Under the pieces are notes generated by a model. The model was not told the origin of the DNA. It made no database searches and worked only from the letters and a program-made list of their open reading frames with translations. Shown piece by piece: positions 60,579 to 64,000 of a DNA stretch of 64,000 bases. Both the position numbers and the translations under genes were made by a program. How positions within the stretch are numbered: position 1 is the first letter of the stretch; each line of letters opens with the position of its first letter. The stretch covers positions 1,105,501 to 1,169,500 of the forward strand of contig NZ_CP048878.1 of assembly GCF_011009015.1 (NCBI RefSeq), given 5' to 3'. The stretch is from Spartinivicinus ruber (GTDB lineage: Bacteria; Pseudomonadota; Gammaproteobacteria; Pseudomonadales; Zooshikellaceae).

Positions 60579-61424
60579 ATGGTTCACTTCGATCGGATAC
60601 AACGTAAGCTATTTTATCAGCAGCGTTCTGTAAAGCTAGGATATCGTGATGCTCAGGTGCTGAATTGCCTGATCCAACACTCACCGCAAGCAGTAGAAAG
60701 AAAGGATATTATTCATTATGCATGGGGCAGCGAATTTATTGGCGAAACTTCCCTGGCGAAGAGTATTAGTGCATTACGTCGTGCTTTTACTAAATTAGGT
60801 ATTCAGCAATCTTTTATTATTACCGAGCCTAAAGTCGGCTATCGGTTGGTAGCTGGAACCATTATTCTTGAACTAACTAATGGCACTGAGACGAATACAG
60901 ATGCTAATTCCCTAATAACAAATATTGGATGTAATGCTTCTGGTAAAACTAGTAAGTCTGCTCAATTAAAGCTTTCAGTTAATACTTTCTTTCAGAGTTT
61001 TCAAGGGTTAATCTATTTACTTGGGCAGTTGTTGAAGAACTGTTTGATTTTTGCTAAAGCTGAACGAGCAAAAACTCTTTACATACTAACGTTGTGTTTA
61101 TTGATTTCTGCACTTGGAATATTGTTTTACAGGTTGAATCAATGGCGTTTGTTTGAGTTACCCCATCCTACTTTAAATAGCGTTGAACTGGGGCAAGTGA
61201 AAGTATTTTACCCTGCTAATAACCAAATCCCTGCTGAGCTAGAAGGGGTGCTTGCCAATCTTGATTGTAATTGTCATAGCTATATCGAGCAGGCTCATAG
61301 TTACCAGCAAATATCAGTGATCAATCGTCAAACTCATCAGGTGATAAATATCTTCTATCAAAATACTGAAATTAATGATGTAGTAAATGAGATTCAGCGG
61401 TTTGTTGAGGAGGCTGAGCCATGA
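60579..61424 (+). CDS. ToxR-like membrane transcription regulator
   Basis: 281 residues. The N-terminal OmpR/ToxR-type winged helix (LFYQQRSVKLGYRDAQVLNC then LAKSISALRRAF, TEPKVGYRLVA) binds DNA. One membrane helix at about 165-185 (LYILTLCLLISALGILFYRL) and a periplasmic C-terminal domain with two adjacent Cys (NLDCNCHSY) complete the ToxR plan. It is followed with a 4-bp overlap by a small membrane protein that resembles ToxS in placement, and then by the aerolysin gene. Confidence 0.85.
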   Translation: MVHFDRIQRKLFYQQRSVKLGYRDAQVLNCLIQHSPQAVERKDIIHYAWGSEFIGETSLAKSISALRRAFTKLGIQQSFIITEPKVGYRLVAGTIILELTNGTETNTDANSLITNIGCNASGKTSKSAQLKLSVNTFFQSFQGLIYLLGQLLKNCLIFAKAERAKTLYILTLCLLISALGILFYRLNQWRLFELPHPTLNSVELGQVKVFYPANNQIPAELEGVLANLDCNCHSYIEQAHSYQQISVINRQTHQVINIFYQNTEINDVVNEIQRFVEEAEP

Positions 61425-61918
61425 TTCCTTATTTAACCACAGCAGGTGCATTATTGGTGCTTATTCTTACTGTGACTGTTGATTCACCTGAGATGTTGCC
61501 TGACAATAATTACCGGTTGAGTGTCGTCAATTTTCAAGCTGATGCAAAGCCGCTGCGGGTTACAGGGATAACAAGAGTGCATGCAGGTAAAGTTGTGCAA
61601 TTACTGTCGTTTAATGATCCATGGACAGGTTTACCTGCAGTAGTGCGTTATCAAGGTCTGATTGATGTAGCAGAGTTTGATAAGTTACATGTCTCTGGGT
61701 ATGCAAACTTGTTATCAGCAGAGGTTCAGCAGCCTTTTCCTGATGATTATCCAGATCAGAGCCTGTTGCTGCTTAATGATGACTATTTTTCCTATGATTT
61801 TGAAGTAATTTATGACGATTCAGTCATGACGTTAGTTCATGAGAAGCAAAATGGAAAGACCATAATGTTGGCTAAACGGAAGGCTAGTTCAAAGAGGTCG
61901 TTAGCCTGGATATTCTAA
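61421..61918 (+). CDS. ToxS-like membrane partner
   Basis: 165 residues with one N-terminal hydrophobic helix (YLTTAGALLVLILTVTV) and a periplasmic beta-rich domain. Size, overlap with the ToxR-like gene and topology match ToxS/TcpH-type partners that protect or tune the regulator. Direct sequence likeness to ToxS is not visible, so the link is by context. Confidence 0.6.
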   Translation: MIPYLTTAGALLVLILTVTVDSPEMLPDNNYRLSVVNFQADAKPLRVTGITRVHAGKVVQLLSFNDPWTGLPAVVRYQGLIDVAEFDKLHVSGYANLLSAEVQQPFPDDYPDQSLLLLNDDYFSYDFEVIYDDSVMTLVHEKQNGKTIMLAKRKASSKRSLAWIF

Positions 61919-62227
61919 TAAACCAAAAAAACATTCTTTGTATTTCAATAAAGGCCACAATCTTTCGCATGAGGTCAAATATTGGGGTGTTTTAAAAATA
62001 CTAAACCATAGGAAATACTCGTTTAGGCTAATGAAAGTTTCTATAATTTTTTTTGTTATATACTTGATTATTAAGGGAATTATTTTTCATTTTTTTTCAG
62101 TTCTCATGTGATGCTTGCTATGAAAAGGTGGTGTTAGCCCGAGTTAATAATCGGTAAGCCCTGTTTAAAAATGGGGAATTAATAAAACAAAAAAAGACAA
62201 CACCCAAAACAGAAAAGGAACCGCATA
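61919..62227. other. Upstream region of aerolysin gene
   Basis: 309 bp, AT-rich, no gene. It includes AT tracts around 62030-62100 and a GGTGGTGTTAGCCC region near 62125 that might be a leader hairpin. It likely holds the site where the upstream regulator acts. Confidence 0.45.
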
Positions 62228-63694
62228 ATGATGAAAAAAAAATTCCTAGCAGTAGCGGTACTTGCCGGTTTATCCGCTGGCTCTCACGCAAAAATCTATC
62301 CAGATCAGTTAGTCAAAGACTCGTTAGGTGATGATGTTTGTCGCAGTGGTTATCGACCTATCGACCATTTTGAAGCCAGCACTCACCGTGATTATCTTGT
62401 AGCACGGATGGGCCAATGGGAGGTTGCTGGATTAAAAGATAACTGGGTCATTATGGGGAGTGGCTATAACGGAGAAATAAAACAAGATTATCCAAATAGT
62501 AATACCTGGTGCCATCCTGTTTCTGATCAAGCAAAGCTGCCAGAGTATTCGCCACGTTCAGTTGAGGAGGGTAGTGAGCTGGATGTGCAGTATAGCCTGG
62601 TAAATAACTTTGGCTCTTTCGTGAGGCCCCTAAGCTACCTTGCCCATAATTTAGGTTATGCGTGGCTGAGTGGCAATAATGGGCAGTATGTCGCTGAAGA
62701 TATGAATGTATGGCGTTCTGGTGATAAATGGTATATCCAGGGGAATAATAATGGCTCATGCAGTGGGTATCGCTGTGATGATAAAACCAAAATCACCATA
62801 AATAACTTCGCTTACACCCTTAATGAAAAGGACTTTTGGCATGGACAAGTGGTGGAGTCTGGTAAGCAACTGGTTAAAACCCTCCATGCCACTGCAATTA
62901 ACCATAACGATACACCACAACAAGTAGTGGTGGACTTGAAAGCGGATGAGTCAACTAACTGGTCAAAAACTAATACCTTTGGTTTTGCTGAGAAAGTGCA
63001 AACTGAAAATACATTTAAATGGCCATTGGTAGGCGAGACTAAGATAGCTATTTCTTTAGAGGCTAATCAAAGCTTTTCTAATACTAATGGTGGCTTAAAT
63101 AGTGAACAGGTAACTTTACAAGCACGTCCGATGCTACCAGCTCGCTCAGCAATGCCTATTAAAGTGGAGTTATACCGCTCAAGCATTTCTTATCCATACC
63201 GGTTTGGGGCTGATATCAGCTACGACGTTAACTTTAATGGCTTCCTGCGATGGAGTGGCAATGCTTGGCATACTCACCCTGATAACCGCCCTTATAAAAG
63301 TTATACCTTTACGATGGGTCGCTCAAGTGCACCTGCTAATGACATCCGTTACCAATGGAATCATCGTTATATTCCCGGCGAAGTGAAATGGTGGGACTGG
63401 AGTTGGGCCATTGAACAAAATGGTTTAAGCAGTATGCAATATGCCGCTGGTAGGAGTTTACGTCCATTTTATTCACACGTATCTGGTGACTTTTATGCGG
63501 AGTCACAATATGCAGGCACTATTGATCTTGGTAAAGCCTATAAAATTGGTGCTAAAACGCGTGTCCAACGCTCAGAGCCTTTACGAGGAGAAAATGCTGG
63601 TGGTGGTATTGAAATAATTAGCAACTTTGATGCTGAGGAGCTAAAAGCACTTGGCTTTGGGAATGCTGAGTTTACAGTTAAGCCTGTAGAGTAA
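62228..63694 (+). CDS. Aerolysin-family pore-forming toxin
   Basis: 488 residues (Aeromonas aerolysin is 493). Signal peptide, N-terminal small domain (DVCRSGYRPI, GYNGEIKQDYPNSNTW) and the four-domain core: SYLAHNLGYAWLSGNN, NNNGSCSGYRCDDKT, STNWSKTNTFGFAEKV, FKWPLVGETKIAISLEANQS and GFLRWSGNAWHTHPDNRP, RYIPGEVKWWDWSW. The activation site of Aeromonas (KVRRAR) reads TRVQRSEPLRG, so proteolytic activation probably differs. Ribosome site AAAGGA. It should be secreted as a protoxin that binds GPI-anchored proteins and forms heptameric pores. Confidence 0.95.
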   Translation: MMKKKFLAVAVLAGLSAGSHAKIYPDQLVKDSLGDDVCRSGYRPIDHFEASTHRDYLVARMGQWEVAGLKDNWVIMGSGYNGEIKQDYPNSNTWCHPVSDQAKLPEYSPRSVEEGSELDVQYSLVNNFGSFVRPLSYLAHNLGYAWLSGNNGQYVAEDMNVWRSGDKWYIQGNNNGSCSGYRCDDKTKITINNFAYTLNEKDFWHGQVVESGKQLVKTLHATAINHNDTPQQVVVDLKADESTNWSKTNTFGFAEKVQTENTFKWPLVGETKIAISLEANQSFSNTNGGLNSEQVTLQARPMLPARSAMPIKVELYRSSISYPYRFGADISYDVNFNGFLRWSGNAWHTHPDNRPYKSYTFTMGRSSAPANDIRYQWNHRYIPGEVKWWDWSWAIEQNGLSSMQYAAGRSLRPFYSHVSGDFYAESQYAGTIDLGKAYKIGAKTRVQRSEPLRGENAGGGIEIISNFDAEELKALGFGNAEFTVKPVE

Positions 63695-63732
63695 ACTCAA
63701 ATCTTTGGAAAAGAGGCCTTCTGATCACTAAT

Positions 63733-63772
63733 AAAGAAAAAGCGGTGGAAAACACTCACCGTTTTTCTTTAT
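63733..63772 (+). terminator. Terminator after aerolysin
   Basis: AAAGAAAAAGCGGTG and the near complement CACCGTTTTTCTTT pair around a 9-base loop, followed by ATTG. Long A/T-rich lower stem. Confidence 0.75.
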
Positions 63773-63946
63773 TGAGAATGACCTAGACCTACATGGCGCT
63801 TCGGCTTGATGCGTATGGACCACTACACTAGCCTTGTAATAATCCAGAAACCAACTATAAACATATAAGGCCGCTGCTGTTAAGCAACCTTAATACTTGC
63901 TTTTTAGTCAGTATCTCTGGCAGCAGCTGGCTTTAGTAATTAATTG

Positions 63947-64000
63947 CTAGTCCACTACACGAACATTGACAGCACATGGGCCTTTCTTACCTTGGCCTAC
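63947..64000 (-). CDS. Cold-shock protein, C-terminal end
   Basis: The minus strand from the window edge reads VGQGKKGPCAVNVRVVD and stops at 63947. This is the C-terminal motif of CspA-family proteins (EVxxGxKGPxAxNV). Rest lies outside the window. Confidence 0.8.
   Translation of the reverse strand, partial: VGQGKKGPCAVNVRVVD

Noticed and set aside
1-64000. CRISPR array, tRNA or rRNA genes
   Set aside because: No regular repeat-spacer pattern and no clear cloverleaf or rRNA sequence was seen. The structured elements A and B do not fold as tRNAs.

Overview
The window is chromosomal DNA of an AT-rich gammaproteobacterium (LOG-family protein, MscS channel, beta-CASP nuclease, SixA, Dpp/Opp transporter, ToxR-type regulator, aerolysin). 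The mix suggests a marine Oceanospirillales-like host, but no rRNA or housekeeping marker fixes the genus. A roughly 43 kb apparently complete temperate T7-like podovirus prophage lies at 4963-48099, and the right flank carries a secreted-toxin region.

Left flank (1-5162): the end of an unknown gene, LOG, MscS, a DUF432-like protein, an MBL/beta-CASP nuclease and a GFA-family gene. The prophage sits in the 3' part of the GFA gene. The last 203 bp of this gene (4963-5165) recur exactly at 47897-48099, so the left copy is intact and the right copy is a stub. Copies of TTGCTACAAA lie at both prophage ends and are inverted at the core edge. They look like integrase arm sites.

Prophage: lytic genes run on the minus strand in T7 order. 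RNA polymerase (47136) is followed by a KilA-N protein, SSB, RusA, primase-helicase, DNA polymerase, SleB hydrolase, exonuclease, a gp7.3-like protein, portal, scaffold, capsid, tail tubes A and B, gp13-gp16, tail fibre, a glycine-rich adhesin, its chaperone, a holin-like protein, and the small and large terminase. Beyond a candidate genome-end region (11.6-11.9 kb) lies an early operon with two MarR-like genes, ArdA antirestriction and an integrase. A second integrase faces it. About ten single genes point the opposite way (plus strand), several with their own sigma70-type promoter. They look like lysogeny-expressed cargo: two STAS-domain proteins, several exported or membrane proteins, and small soluble ones. 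Two matching structured elements, each followed by T7-like CTAAAG/CTTAAAG short repeats, lie after the terminase and after the RNA polymerase, where T7 has its genome end and its primary origin. The gp12-gp13 junction has been tandemly duplicated, giving two STAS genes and leaving decayed gp12 and gp13 pieces.

Right flank (48100-64000): a secreted HEXXH metalloprotease, SixA, an IS1595-family element, a leukocidin-like toxin with a secreted partner, a peptide ABC transporter with a fused permease-ATPase, a ToxR-like regulator with a ToxS-like partner, a full-length aerolysin, and the end of a cold-shock gene. Placing the ToxR/ToxS-like pair directly before the aerolysin suggests local control of the toxin.
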